Of a stretch of DNA of 64,000 bases, positions 1 through 9,358 are shown in pieces (within the stretch, counting starts at the first letter, position 1; each line of letters starts with the position of its first letter). The notes beneath the pieces are model-generated. The model saw only the letters and a list, made by a program, of their open reading frames with translations, was not told the DNA's origin and searched no databases. This stretch comes from Brumimicrobium sp. (lineage in GTDB: Bacteria > Bacteroidota > Bacteroidia > Flavobacteriales_D > Crocinitomicaceae), in NCBI GenBank assembly GCA_023957385.1, contig JAMLGZ010000002.1, forward strand, positions 372,001-436,000. The letters are read 5' to 3'. The translations under genes and the position numbers were made by a program.

Positions 1-2
1 GG

Positions 3-188
3 CAAGATGAAGCTGGTAATATGAAATATTCTACTGAAATTATTGCAGACAATATGATGATGCTTTCTAATAGGTCAATAGATGAATCACAAAAGAATCC
101 TGGATTTGATTCTGGAGATACTCCTGAAAAACCAAGCCCCCTTGATGGAGGAATGATGGAGGATGAAATTGACAATTTACCCTTTTAA
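3..188 (+). CDS. ssb: single-stranded DNA-binding protein, C-terminal part (5' end outside window)
   Basis: The reading frame is open from the left edge and stops at 186-188. Only the last 61 residues are present: a low-complexity Met/Asn/Pro/Gly-rich linker followed by the acidic tip DEIDNLPF. That tip matches the SSB C-terminal hook (D-D-x-P-F type) that recruits replication and repair partners. The OB fold lies outside the window. The stop overlaps the next ATG (TAATG), implying translational coupling to gldE; ssb-gldE-gldD is a known flavobacterial gene order. The identification rests on the tail and the context. Confidence 0.8.
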   Translation, partial: QDEAGNMKYSTEIIADNMMMLSNRSIDESQKNPGFDSGDTPEKPSPLDGGMMEDEIDNLPF

Positions 189-1534
189 TGCATAACCAAA
201 TGGATGATACGGATCCCCTGAGTTTTTTTCTTTTTTCACATTCGATTAACAACGAGATGAGTTTTTGGTTCTCAGTTGTATGTTTACTTCTCCTTTTATT
301 AGGCTCGGCTTTGATGTCTGCATCTGAAGTTGCATTCTTTTCTTTAAGCCCGGAGGAACGTGAAGAGATAAAAGATAGCAAAGGAAGAAAGTTTGAATTA
401 ATTATGGATTGGCTCGGCAAACCAAAAACTTTGTTAGCAATTATATTAATATCGAATAACTTTATAAATGTATCGGCTGTTATATTAGCAAGTTACATAT
501 TTAATCAGATTTATCCTGTAGACCCTCTATATATAGGTGTAGATTATATACGCTCTATTATAGAAATTGGTGGGATTACTTTTATTTTGGTATTAATAGG
601 CGAGATTACACCAAAGGTATATGCCAATCGCAATGCTTTACAAGTTGCTAAATTGATGGCACAACCACTTTATATTATTAATAAAATCCCTCCTTTTTCT
701 TGGTTGAGAGCCTTCTTGGTAAACGGAACAGATGTCATATTAAAATATGCTAGGAAGCGTAAGATAGATGTGTCAACTGCGGAATTGGAATCGGCTATTG
801 CATTGACCAATGAAGATGATGTTACTCAAGAAGAACAAAAAATTTTAAAAGGAATAGTCAACTTTGGAAATAAGGATGTAAAGCAAATTATGCGTTCTCG
901 TATGGATACTGTATCTATTGATGGTACTGTTAATTATGAAGAGCTTATGAAAATTATCTTGGAACATGGATATTCTCGAATCCCTGTATATCAAGAAAAA
1001 TTTGATAATGTATTGGGGATATTATACGTAAAAGATTTACTTAAGCATTTGAGTGCACCTTCCGATTTTGAGTGGTCAACTTTGATACGACCTGCCCTCT
1101 TTGTGCCAGAGAATAAGAAGATTGATGATTTATTAAAACAATTTCAAGAAAAGAAAATGCACATGGCCGTAGTAGTTGATGAATATGGAGGTGCTTCGGG
1201 TATTGTGACTATGGAAGATATTTTGGAAGAGATTGTGGGAGAAATTACAGATGAATTTGATGATGAAGATATTATCTATACGAAAATAGATGATTCTACC
1301 TATCTGTTTGAAGGGAAAACTTCTCTAGTTGACATGTATAAAGTACTTGATATTGATGGAAAAGATTTTGAGGATGAAAAAGGAGAATCAGACTCTATTG
1401 GAGGCTTCCTTGTAGAACATAGTGGTAGAATCCTGAAAAATAATGAAAGTTTGAAATTTGGAGATTTTAAATTCGTTGTAGAATCATCTGATAAGAAAAG
1501 AGTCAAATTGGTTAAAGTTATTAAGCAGAAATAA
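188..1534 (+). CDS. gldE: gliding motility-associated protein GldE (CNNM/CorC-like, CBS domains)
   Basis: Inner-membrane protein of the HlyC/CorC (CNNM) superfamily. An N-terminal DUF21 membrane region spans about residues 25-170 with four hydrophobic segments and the motif GEITPKVYA. A CBS pair follows at about 205-335, with RIPVYQ and the VVDEYGGASGIVTMEDILEEIVGEI signature region, and a CorC_HlyC domain at about 345-440. The length of 448 is normal. GldE is required for gliding and for stability of T9SS-dependent surface structures, working with GldD. The start overlaps the ssb stop; Met5 (position 200), giving MDDTDP, is an equally plausible start. The next gene begins 1 bp after the stop, so this is an operon. 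Confidence 0.92.
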   Translation: MHNQMDDTDPLSFFLFSHSINNEMSFWFSVVCLLLLLLGSALMSASEVAFFSLSPEEREEIKDSKGRKFELIMDWLGKPKTLLAIILISNNFINVSAVILASYIFNQIYPVDPLYIGVDYIRSIIEIGGITFILVLIGEITPKVYANRNALQVAKLMAQPLYIINKIPPFSWLRAFLVNGTDVILKYARKRKIDVSTAELESAIALTNEDDVTQEEQKILKGIVNFGNKDVKQIMRSRMDTVSIDGTVNYEELMKIILEHGYSRIPVYQEKFDNVLGILYVKDLLKHLSAPSDFEWSTLIRPALFVPENKKIDDLLKQFQEKKMHMAVVVDEYGGASGIVTMEDILEEIVGEITDEFDDEDIIYTKIDDSTYLFEGKTSLVDMYKVLDIDGKDFEDEKGESDSIGGFLVEHSGRILKNNESLKFGDFKFVVESSDKKRVKLVKVIKQK

Positions 1535-1535
1535 A

Positions 1536-2114
1536 ATGATACAACTGAAAAAGGCGCATATCTCTATTATTATTGGACTTTCTATCATGACTGCTTGTAC
1601 GCAACAACAAACATTTATTCCCAAACCCCCTACTTATCTTGAGCTCCAATTTCCAGAGCGTACTTATTCTATCTATCAGGATAACTGTGGCTACAGTTTT
1701 TCCAAGCCTAGTTATTTTACAATTAAAGAAGCAAATAATTCACCATGTAACCGCGATATTGATTTTGGAATGCTAAATGGAGTTTTGTTTCTGAGTAGAA
1801 TGGATATGGACACTAGCCTATCAGCATATATTAATTACGCCTTGGGTAAAATTGATGAACATAAGATTAAGGCTACTGCGATTTATGATTCCACTTTTAT
1901 TCGTAAAGAGGACAAAGTGTATGGTACTTTCTTTGAACTACAAGGAAATGTTGCGTCGCCTTTTCAGTTCTATCTCACGGATTCCACTAGCCGCTTTGTA
2001 AGTGGAGTTGTTTACTTTAATACTCGCCCTAATTACGATTCTATTAAGCCTGTATTGAATTTTGTAAAGAAAGACTTATATGAATTTATGAATACCCTAA
2101 AATGGGATAACTAA
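1536..2114 (+). CDS. gldD: gliding motility lipoprotein GldD
   Basis: 192-residue lipoprotein. The signal peptide ends in a lipobox-like IMTAC (Cys21), so the mature protein should be anchored to a membrane. The core has the GldD hallmarks: a conserved stretch PPTYLELQFPERTY, a short segment CGYSFSKPSYF and a late NTRPNYDSIKPVL motif. In flavobacteria GldD is needed for gliding and acts beside GldE, which lies 1 bp upstream. The stop overlaps by 4 bp the end of the convergent sulfatase gene, with no terminator between them. Confidence 0.92.
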   Translation: MIQLKKAHISIIIGLSIMTACTQQQTFIPKPPTYLELQFPERTYSIYQDNCGYSFSKPSYFTIKEANNSPCNRDIDFGMLNGVLFLSRMDMDTSLSAYINYALGKIDEHKIKATAIYDSTFIRKEDKVYGTFFELQGNVASPFQFYLTDSTSRFVSGVVYFNTRPNYDSIKPVLNFVKKDLYEFMNTLKWDN

Positions 2115-4423
2115 AGCGCTGAAAACTTTAGTGTAGCATTTATATTATAATTAGAAACTTTTCTTTTATTATCCCAAAAGTAAATCAATATTTTATCATC
2201 TTTAGTTAATTGTAATTGAAGGTTGTTTTTTATGTAGAATTGGATTGATTTTTTATTCGTTTGATGCATATCCTTAGGCAACCATTCTAGTGTATTCCAA
2301 AAAATAGTTGAGTCTCCACGCTTTATGGTATAGACTAAGTTAGGTGCATTTTCTGGGGTGAGTTTGGCATAATCTCCAGAAAACACTAAATTTAACTCAA
2401 AAGAGAGTTCTTTGTATGACTCTTTTAAAATGTCATCTAGTACATTATAAAATTCTTTTTCTTCATGTATGGTAAGAGATCTTGTTTGCTCCTTTTTGAG
2501 TGAATAATCTATATCTCTTGGGATGAGTATGTTTTGAGTTACTACCTCTTTATGGATAAGATCGGAGCTTTTTAAGAGATTTTTGTAGTGAGTGATTTCA
2601 TCCAAATTTGTGACTTTTGATAAATGGAGTCTATTGCTAATCTTATATAAATCTCCCTCAGAATAGAAATATTCATTGTGTAGCATGTCTTTGATTATCC
2701 GATCGTTGCGCATAAATGCTACATCGCATTTTGATTGAAAAGTTGCAGATGTATCTAAAGAGTTTCCTAGCCAGCTGACAGAATCTAATTTTGGGAGTTT
2801 ATATTTCTGTTGTATGAGCTGGTAAAGAGATGGTCCGATGTCTAAATGAGAATTTACACCGAGAATATTTTTTGTACGGTTTAATAAAGGAGAATATATC
2901 ATGAGAACTGAACGATACTTTTCTATGGGATTTGTTTGTGGAATATCGCCAAACATGTGGTCTCCTAAAATAACGTAAATGGTATTTTGATGACTAGCTA
3001 ATTTTTCACGTTCTTTAAAATACATTTTGAGTGCGTCATCTGTGTATAAGAAGGTAGCAAATTCTGCAATATACTTCTGGTGTTTCTTTTTTATATTAGA
3101 TGGAGCATTAGACTTTTGTATGCTAGCTTGTACCTTTTCATAGTAATAATTGGGATTTTCTACTATATATGGATAATGCATGGATAGTGTAATTAACACA
3201 TCAATATAGGGTGAAGATTTTTGTGTATGTTTTTCTTTTTCTATAATATCTTGAAATAAGGCTCTGTCTGGAATTCCAAAAGGAATAGAATCTACGCTAG
3301 TTGTTTTCCCTGTTCCTTCGTAGTTGTATTCAGATTTGTCGTAGATATTTTTAAATCCTTGATTATCTATGAATAAATCCATGTAATCAAAATGGGCGTA
3401 GCCTCCATAATAGAAATTGCCTGTGTATCCATTCTGTAAAAACCAAGAAATAGGCGTTTTATTAGTCGGATACCCTGCTAGAGTATTTATGAAGCCTTTT
3501 GGACCATGTGGTAAACTACCTAAAACACTAGGAAGGGAAGCAAAGGATCGTTCTGCAGTAGCTAAAGAATTCTCGAAATAAAGACTATGCTTTGCTAGGG
3601 AATCTAAGAAAGGGGTATAACTGATTTCATCTGCGTGTAATCCACTAAAAGATGAAGAAAGACTTTCAACTATAATATACACAATATTAGGTGGAGTATC
3701 CCCTAGATTAAAGAATGGAGCTAAGGTGTTCTTATTGTCGTTTGGATGATAAAGAGGATAATCAGTGTTGACGAGATGATGATTAATAGTTTGTTGATAC
3801 AAACGTATGTCATCAAGAGTTAAGTCATTATTTATTTCATCTTTGTTAAGTATTGAATTTATAAAATAAATGGTTTTATTCTCTGAGAGACCTCTATAAC
3901 TTCCACTATCTATTCTAATTTGCTGTTGAAAGAAAAAAGAAACGCCTCCTATAAATAGGAAGAAATATATCATCCATGATTTGCTAGGTCTTTCTAATAA
4001 TCTCAAAAACAAGAAATAGAGTAGGATAGGAGTTGGTAATAAGAAGTAATACCATTTGACAGTAAAGTAACTTTTGTAGATGATACCAATTTGTTCGCCA
4101 TTGAATTCAAAAACAGTTGAATCTATAGGAGTGAGTGTGATAAGAAAGAAAAAAATGGAACTTAATTCGAATAGTAGAATAGAGCATAGTATAAAATGAA
4201 TAAAAGCTTTAAATGGAAGAGAGAGTGTTTTTAAGAAATGAAGAGGAAAAAATAAGATGCTTATTAAACCAATAGCAAAAAGAGAATTTAGAACACCTAC
4301 TCCCCATATCTCCCATGGGTTTTCAATATAATGTATCGAATTTGCTAGGTAGAACCCACTACTCCATACAAGTATTAAAACAATCAAAGCAGATAGTAAA
4401 TATGTAGGTATAGTTTTTTTCAT
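2111..4423 (-). CDS. membrane-anchored LTA-synthase-like sulfatase/phosphoglycerol transferase family protein
   Basis: 770 residues. Five hydrophobic segments fill about residues 1-195, then comes an extracytoplasmic alkaline-phosphatase-superfamily (Sulfatase) domain at about 240-560. It has the metal-binding start NIVYIIVESLS, a TAERSFASLPSVLG segment holding the probable Thr/Ser nucleophile, SMHYPY, and the metal motif LGDHMFGD. The architecture is that of LtaS/OpgB-type phosphoglycerol transferases. Bacteroidota make no lipoteichoic acid, so the substrate is probably an envelope glycan or lipid head group (inference). A C-terminal beta-rich extension of about 150 residues has no recognised family. 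A strong hairpin lies 13 bp before the ATG. Confidence 0.8.
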   Translation of the reverse strand: MKKTIPTYLLSALIVLILVWSSGFYLANSIHYIENPWEIWGVGVLNSLFAIGLISILFFPLHFLKTLSLPFKAFIHFILCSILLFELSSIFFFLITLTPIDSTVFEFNGEQIGIIYKSYFTVKWYYFLLPTPILLYFLFLRLLERPSKSWMIYFFLFIGGVSFFFQQQIRIDSGSYRGLSENKTIYFINSILNKDEINNDLTLDDIRLYQQTINHHLVNTDYPLYHPNDNKNTLAPFFNLGDTPPNIVYIIVESLSSSFSGLHADEISYTPFLDSLAKHSLYFENSLATAERSFASLPSVLGSLPHGPKGFINTLAGYPTNKTPISWFLQNGYTGNFYYGGYAHFDYMDLFIDNQGFKNIYDKSEYNYEGTGKTTSVDSIPFGIPDRALFQDIIEKEKHTQKSSPYIDVLITLSMHYPYIVENPNYYYEKVQASIQKSNAPSNIKKKHQKYIAEFATFLYTDDALKMYFKEREKLASHQNTIYVILGDHMFGDIPQTNPIEKYRSVLMIYSPLLNRTKNILGVNSHLDIGPSLYQLIQQKYKLPKLDSVSWLGNSLDTSATFQSKCDVAFMRNDRIIKDMLHNEYFYSEGDLYKISNRLHLSKVTNLDEITHYKNLLKSSDLIHKEVVTQNILIPRDIDYSLKKEQTRSLTIHEEKEFYNVLDDILKESYKELSFELNLVFSGDYAKLTPENAPNLVYTIKRGDSTIFWNTLEWLPKDMHQTNKKSIQFYIKNNLQLQLTKDDKILIYFWDNKRKVSNYNINATLKFSAL

Positions 4424-4435
4424 ACGCGCAAGATA

Positions 4436-4470
4436 AAAGAAAAGGATAGCTGATTACTATCCTTTTCTTT
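4436..4470 (-). terminator. hairpin between sppA and the sulfatase gene
   Basis: Perfect 14-bp stem (4436-4449 with 4457-4470) and a 7-nt loop, immediately downstream of the sppA stop on the minus strand. The distal arm is U-rich and is followed by UUUAUCUU. It probably terminates or attenuates sppA transcription. It also lies only 13 bp before the sulfatase ATG. Confidence 0.7.
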
Positions 4471-4479
4471 CAGTTTTCT

Positions 4480-6273
4480 TTACCAATTTATCTCATACGG
4501 CATTCTTGCCTGAACTCCAGAAAGATTTTCCAAACGTTTTACTTGATAATATAGATTCGATATTTCTTGAGGAACTATAGTTTTTTGAGCTTTTACATCG
4601 TCTTCATCATCACTATTGATTATATCAACCATTTCCATCCATATATCTTTTTTTACTTTAGGATAATAGCGAACAGAAGGGTCCTCAATTCCAGCTTGTT
4701 TAACAGCAAAATCAATAGCATCCTGTAAACTACCAAGTGTATCCACGAGTCCGATACGCAATGCATCAACTCCCGTCCATACCCTTCCGCGAGCAACCTT
4801 ATTTATTTGATCTGGAGTAGTTTTCCTTCCATCTGCTACGCGTTGCAGAAATAAAGAATAGGTAGAATTCACCTCCTCCTGAATCATCTCGAACTCTTCA
4901 GGAGTGAATTTTTTATTAAGAGAAAGTACAGCATGAGGATTTGTGGATACTCTGTCAAAAGTGATTCCCAATTTTTCTTCTAGCATTTTACCTGTAAAAG
5001 GAATAACTCCAAATACACCGATAGAACCAGTAATAGTAGTTTTTTCAGCAAATACTTTGGAACTTGGAGTGGAAATGTAATAACCACCAGATGCAGCTAC
5101 ATCTCCCATAGAAACCACTACTTTCTTTTCATCGTTAGCTAACTTTACTTCTCTCCAAATCTCCTCGCTTGCTAGTGCACTACCTCCAGGAGAATTAATG
5201 CGTAGCACAATTGTTTTGATGTTTTTGTCTTTTCTAGCCTCACGAATCAATTTTGTTAAACGATTACTAGCCATCTGATTACCATCCACAGTAATCTCAC
5301 CTTCGGCAATGATTACAGCTACATTGGCAGTTTTTGCATGAGCCAGTTCCTGCTGATTCTCAAATTTTGCTTGAGCATATTTTTCAAAATTTGAAAGATT
5401 TAAATCTTTGAAATCTTTAGCTCCTACTTTATCAGCTAATATCTGAAGTACTTCATCTCTATATAAAACACTGTCTATAAGTTTGTGCTCTAGAGCTTGG
5501 TCCATACGGCGTACAAGTGCATTGTTAGCTATATTGTCCAATTCATCAAGAGAAATCCCTCTATCTTCACTGATATTCTTTTTGATGGCAGTCCATAAAT
5601 TATTCATATAGACAGAAATCTGTAATCTACTCGAATCACTCATCTCTGAGAGAAAATAAGGCTCAACCGCACTTTTAAAAGCATTATCTTTTCCTCTCAC
5701 TACCTGCATTTCTAAGCCTAATTTATCAAAAAGGCCTTTGTAGAACATAAGCTCGGCTCCTAATCCTAAGAACTCAAAATTTGTGGTAGGAAACGCATAA
5801 TTTTTAGTTGCTGCAGAGGCAATATAATATTGCTTTAGACTTACAGATTCTCCTTTATGATAAGCAATTACAAATTTACCTGATTTCTCTTCAAATTGAT
5901 GAATTGCATCTCGGATAGCAGTTGCTGTAGCTAATCCACAAGAAGGACTCCCAAGTTCAATGTAGATTCCTTTTACATGATCATCATCTGCTGCTTTTTC
6001 CAAACCATAAAGAATATCAGCTAATCCAGTTTTTGAATCGACACCTAATCCTGTGAAATTCACTTCATTCTGACTAATTTCTCCTATTGCTCCATCTAAT
6101 TTCATGTGGAGAATTGTTTTGTTTTTCACTTCATAAGTAGGTTTACTTTTCATTAAAGAACCTATTACTGAAGTAAATAGAATAAAAAATAGTAGGATGA
6201 GAACACATCCTGCGATTAAACTTGGCCAAAAAACTCGCCAAAAAGAAACCCTAACTTTGTTAGTTGCGCTCAT
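4480..6273 (-). CDS. sppA: signal peptide peptidase SppA, 67-kDa type
   Basis: 597-residue membrane serine protease that degrades residual signal peptides. One N-terminal transmembrane helix lies at about residues 14-36, followed by two tandem S49 domains. The first carries the probable general-base Lys in SVSLKQYYIASAA; the second carries the nucleophile Ser in DVAASGGYYIST after INSPGGSALASEE. Length and dual-domain layout match the long SppA form. A divergent AT-rich gap of about 190-210 bp separates it from folK. Confidence 0.93.
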   Translation of the reverse strand: MSATNKVRVSFWRVFWPSLIAGCVLILLFFILFTSVIGSLMKSKPTYEVKNKTILHMKLDGAIGEISQNEVNFTGLGVDSKTGLADILYGLEKAADDDHVKGIYIELGSPSCGLATATAIRDAIHQFEEKSGKFVIAYHKGESVSLKQYYIASAATKNYAFPTTNFEFLGLGAELMFYKGLFDKLGLEMQVVRGKDNAFKSAVEPYFLSEMSDSSRLQISVYMNNLWTAIKKNISEDRGISLDELDNIANNALVRRMDQALEHKLIDSVLYRDEVLQILADKVGAKDFKDLNLSNFEKYAQAKFENQQELAHAKTANVAVIIAEGEITVDGNQMASNRLTKLIREARKDKNIKTIVLRINSPGGSALASEEIWREVKLANDEKKVVVSMGDVAASGGYYISTPSSKVFAEKTTITGSIGVFGVIPFTGKMLEEKLGITFDRVSTNPHAVLSLNKKFTPEEFEMIQEEVNSTYSLFLQRVADGRKTTPDQINKVARGRVWTGVDALRIGLVDTLGSLQDAIDFAVKQAGIEDPSVRYYPKVKKDIWMEMVDIINSDDEDDVKAQKTIVPQEISNLYYQVKRLENLSGVQARMPYEINW

Positions 6274-6483
6274 GTTGTTTGTTTTATAGATATAGAATTA
6301 TATCTTCATTAGTAAATGCAAGTATAATTATATTATTATTTTTTCTTTATTTAATCAATGAAATATTTGTTAAATCAATTAATTCTTACTGGAAAGTTAA
6401 ATTAATTTAATTGAAATGTTTTTGTTTTTATTTAATCGGTTAAATTAGCTTGATAATTAACATTGTTTTGTGACATATGGAGA

Positions 6484-7020
6484 ATGAGGTATAGAAGGGA
6501 TATAAATAGTGAAAATTCTCAAACGCTTATTTTTAGTTTAGGAAGTAATCTCGGAAATAAGGAAAAAAATATACGAAATGCTATCGAGTTATTACGAATG
6601 GAATTTGGTAGTGAAGATGCCTGCTCTTCATTCTATGAAACAGAACCGTGGGGATTTCAAGCGGATTCTACTTTCATTAATTGCTGCATTGTGTTTCAAA
6701 GTAACCTTGATCCTTTCCATGTATTAGAAAGAATTCAAATTATAGAAAAGAAACTAGGAAGAACTCAGAAAACTTTGGAAGGGCAATATGAATCACGTTT
6801 AATAGATGTTGATATAATTTATTATGGGGATAAAATTGTGAATGACTCGCAATTAAATATTCCTCATCCTTTATTGTATCAAAGAGATTTTGTGTTAATC
6901 CCTTTAGCTGAAATTCTCCCTAACTTTATAGATCCTATTCGAAAAATATCAATTGCTCAAATAAAGGAAAATCAACGCAAAAAATATGAATTAGTACAAA
7001 AAATACTAAGAAATATTTGA
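6484..7020 (+). CDS. folK: 2-amino-4-hydroxy-6-hydroxymethyldihydropteridine pyrophosphokinase (HPPK)
   Basis: Transfers pyrophosphate from ATP to 6-hydroxymethyl-dihydropterin in folate synthesis. Family motifs seen: FSLGSNLGNKEKNI at the N-terminus, YETEPWGF, the signature RLIDVDIIYYG with the metal-binding Asp pair, and PHPLLYQRDFVLIPL. The ATG at 6484 is preferred because it begins shortly before the first conserved strand; the frame extends to a TTG at 6463. About 178 residues, normal for HPPK. It stands alone between sppA (divergent) and the lipoprotein gene. Confidence 0.92.
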   Translation: MRYRRDINSENSQTLIFSLGSNLGNKEKNIRNAIELLRMEFGSEDACSSFYETEPWGFQADSTFINCCIVFQSNLDPFHVLERIQIIEKKLGRTQKTLEGQYESRLIDVDIIYYGDKIVNDSQLNIPHPLLYQRDFVLIPLAEILPNFIDPIRKISIAQIKENQRKKYELVQKILRNI

Positions 7021-7037
7021 ATAAATTAGCAACTTCT

Positions 7038-7067
7038 TTTGTGTAGAGAAAAAAATTATTAATATTG
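7038..7067 (+). promoter_or_regulatory. Bacteroidota-type promoter of the lipoprotein gene
   Basis: TTTG at 7038-7041, an 18-bp spacer and TAATATTG at 7060-7067 (7 of 8 to TAnnTTTG), 27 bp before the ATG at 7095. Confidence 0.55.
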
Positions 7068-7094
7068 CATTTATAACTAAGAAAGAATAATCAT

Positions 7095-8804
7095 ATGAAC
7101 ATGAAAAAAAATAGTGTTAAAAGTCTAGCGTTAATTGCTACAGTTGGTGTATTAGCAACTGGTTGTGACTTATTAAAAGATGTAGATTATACTATTACTC
7201 CTAACCCTCTTGAAATGCATGGGGATAGTGTAAGAGTTAAAGCTGAAATTACAATTCCTGAAAAAGGAATTAAGAAAAAAGTATATGCTGAGGTTACTCC
7301 TGCTGTTGGATCACACGCTTTAAAACCGATTTCTATTGTTGGAGAAAAAGCAACAGCAAATGGAACAGTAATTCCATTTAAAGCAGGTGGTAAAGTAGTA
7401 TATGAAGATATTATTGCATACGCTCCTGATATGGAAGTTTCTGAACTTACAGTGTCTGGTAAAGTGTATAAAAAAGGTAAAGTAAAAGAAGAATTAGAGC
7501 CAACAAAAGTTGCAGATGCTACAATTGTAACTCCGTTCTTAGTAAATAAAGATTTTAAAGTAATTATTGCAAAAGATGAATTTCAGCGAGTTACTGATGA
7601 AAAACAAATTGCAGAGATTAATTACTTAAAGGGAAATGCAGCTGTTAGACCTACTGAAAAAGTAGATGCTGATATGAAAGCAATGGCAGATTTCTTAGCT
7701 GCTGCTCAGACAAACCCAAAAATTGATATCCAAAACATCAATATTGAAGCATTTGCTTCTATCGAAGGTGAAGAAAACAAAAACAATACACTTTCTTCTG
7801 ACCGTGCAGAATCTGCAAAAAAAGCTACTATAGAGATTGCTTCTCAAAAGAAAGTTGCAAATGAAAAAGCTAAAGCTGCAGAAAATTATTCCACAGTTGG
7901 AAAAGGAGAAGATTTTGTAGGATTCAAAAATGCATTAGTTGCTTCAACTATGGATAAAGGTGATAAAGACCTTATCTTACGTATTTTAGATATGCAACAG
8001 TCTTCAGAAGCTCGTGAACAAGCAATTAGAGATTTAAGTACTTATTTATATTTGGATAAGAACATCTTCCCTGCTCAACGTCGCGCAGAAATCGTTGTTA
8101 ATTATAAATTGACTGGTTACTCTGATGAAGAATTAGTAGAACTTTCTAAAACAAATATTGATGCGCTTAAATTGGAAGAAATCTTATTTACAGCTACTTT
8201 AACTCAAGATTTAAACGAAAAAATGCGTTTATATAAAGAAGCTGAAAGATTATTCCCTCAAGATTATAGAACAGCTAATAATGTAGGTGTTATTTACTAC
8301 ATGCAGAATGATCTTGATCAAGCAAAAACTCAATTTGATAAAGCTAATAGTATTCAAGAAAACGTAATTTCTAAAAATAACTTAGCTGCAATCGCTGGAG
8401 TAAAAGGTGATCGTGATAAAGCAAAAGCTTTATTAGATGAAGCTAAAGGTGCAGGATCTGAAGTTTCTTATAATAAAGGTATCTTGAATATCCAAGATGG
8501 TAAATACGATGATGCTATCTCTAATTTTGGAAGTGATGCTTCTTTCAACAAAGCATTGGCTTATTTGTTAAATAAAAATGAAGGTCAAGCTAAATCTACA
8601 ATTGAAAGCGCACCAGAGGTAGAAACAGCAAAAGGATATTATTTACAAGCTATCATAGCTGCTCATGAAAGCAATTTAGATGCGATTGTATCTAATTTGA
8701 AGAAAGCATTTACTCAAGATGCTTCTCTAAAAAATAAAGCTGCTACAGATAGAGAATTCATTAAATATTTAGAAAACGCTGCATTTACTGCAATCGTTAA
8801 ATAA
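7095..8804 (+). CDS. lipoprotein with OmpA-like segment and TPR repeats
   Basis: 569 residues. The signal peptide ends in a clear lipobox VLATGC. Residues about 30-180 are a beta-rich region. About 190-260 resembles an OmpA-like core (TNPKIDIQNINIEAFAS, then LSSDRAESAK with a conserved Arg). The C-terminal half holds helical TPR-type repeats, for example YRTANNVGVIYYMQND and SYNKGILNIQDGKYDDAISNF. Expected to sit in the outer membrane facing the periplasm, perhaps contacting peptidoglycan. Its own promoter and a strong terminator make it monocistronic. Exact role unknown. Confidence 0.75.
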   Translation: MNMKKNSVKSLALIATVGVLATGCDLLKDVDYTITPNPLEMHGDSVRVKAEITIPEKGIKKKVYAEVTPAVGSHALKPISIVGEKATANGTVIPFKAGGKVVYEDIIAYAPDMEVSELTVSGKVYKKGKVKEELEPTKVADATIVTPFLVNKDFKVIIAKDEFQRVTDEKQIAEINYLKGNAAVRPTEKVDADMKAMADFLAAAQTNPKIDIQNINIEAFASIEGEENKNNTLSSDRAESAKKATIEIASQKKVANEKAKAAENYSTVGKGEDFVGFKNALVASTMDKGDKDLILRILDMQQSSEAREQAIRDLSTYLYLDKNIFPAQRRAEIVVNYKLTGYSDEELVELSKTNIDALKLEEILFTATLTQDLNEKMRLYKEAERLFPQDYRTANNVGVIYYMQNDLDQAKTQFDKANSIQENVISKNNLAAIAGVKGDRDKAKALLDEAKGAGSEVSYNKGILNIQDGKYDDAISNFGSDASFNKALAYLLNKNEGQAKSTIESAPEVETAKGYYLQAIIAAHESNLDAIVSNLKKAFTQDASLKNKAATDREFIKYLENAAFTAIVK

Positions 8805-8830
8805 TTCACATTAATTCTTTCTTATAAGAA

Positions 8831-8860
8831 AGGGTTACCGCGAGGTAACCCTTTTTTTTT
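8831..8860 (+). terminator. rho-independent terminator of the lipoprotein gene
   Basis: Perfect 9-bp GC-rich stem (8831-8839 with 8844-8852), GCGA tetraloop, and an unbroken run of T after it. Confidence 0.92.
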
Positions 8861-8870
8861 ATGCTATATT

Positions 8871-8895
8871 TGTCTTGTCCTAACATAGCGTTACA
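8871..8895 (+). repeat. IS3 left inverted repeat
   Basis: 25-bp terminal repeat matching the reverse complement of 10223-10247 at 20 positions; the inner nine bases AGCGTTACA are identical. Confidence 0.85.
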
Positions 8896-8912
8896 CTAAA
8901 AAAAGTAATGTT

Positions 8913-9344
8913 ATGGATAAATCTAAAAATCAGTACATTAAACGTACACAAAAAGATTACAGCATGTCTTTTAAATTAGCTGTAGTTAAAGAAGTTGAAA
9001 GCGGAGAAATTAGTACCGAAGCAGTAATGCGAAAGTACGGTATACAATCTCATAGTACAATTTTAAATTGGAGAAGGAAATTTGGTATCTTTGATTTAAA
9101 AAACAGTTCTAATTCTATATTTATGAAAACACCACAACAAAGAATCCAAGAGTTAGAGCAGAAATTACGGTTATTGGAATCAAAGAATGATTTCTTAGAG
9201 GAACAATTAATGAAAGCCGAGGATAAAGCTTATATTTTGGATAAGCTTATAGACATAGCAGAAAAAGAATATATGCTTCCTGTAAGAAAAAACTCCTTCC
9301 CCGATCAATCAAAGAAACAAACAAAGAAAGGCAAAGGTCAATAG
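8913..9344 (+). CDS. IS3-family transposase OrfA (DNA-binding subunit)
   Basis: 143 residues. The N-terminal helix-turn-helix (about residues 15-65) has the IS3 pattern SFKLAVVKEVESGEIS...STILNWRRKFG. A leucine-zipper-like coiled coil follows at about 70-105 (IQELEQKLRLLESKNDFLEEQL). The frame continues past the slippery heptamer at 9287-9293 to its own stop; a -1 shift there would instead join it to orfB. Confidence 0.9.
   Translation: MDKSKNQYIKRTQKDYSMSFKLAVVKEVESGEISTEAVMRKYGIQSHSTILNWRRKFGIFDLKNSSNSIFMKTPQQRIQELEQKLRLLESKNDFLEEQLMKAEDKAYILDKLIDIAEKEYMLPVRKNSFPDQSKKQTKKGKGQ
9287..9293 (+). other. predicted -1 ribosomal frameshift site in the IS3 transposase
   Basis: Heptamer A AAA AAC, in phase with orfA codons AAA (9288-9290) and AAC (9291-9293). 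The orfB frame is open from 9245 and lies in the -1 phase. Slippage here would give an OrfAB fusion in which the conserved segment SIGYLCGLVGINRQYYYRS is read through. Confidence 0.75.
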
Positions 9345-9358
9345 GCTATCTTTGTGGA

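Noticed and set aside
67..420. Minus-strand open frame over ssb and gldE
   Set aside because: Shadow of two well supported plus-strand genes; no motif.
6274..6462. sRNA or riboswitch in the sppA-folK gap
   Set aside because: Very AT-rich, with only a short AGATATA/TATATCT hairpin and no conserved riboswitch motif.
6463..6483. Longer folK start at TTG 6463
   Set aside because: Adds seven residues with no family match; the ATG at 6484 fits better.
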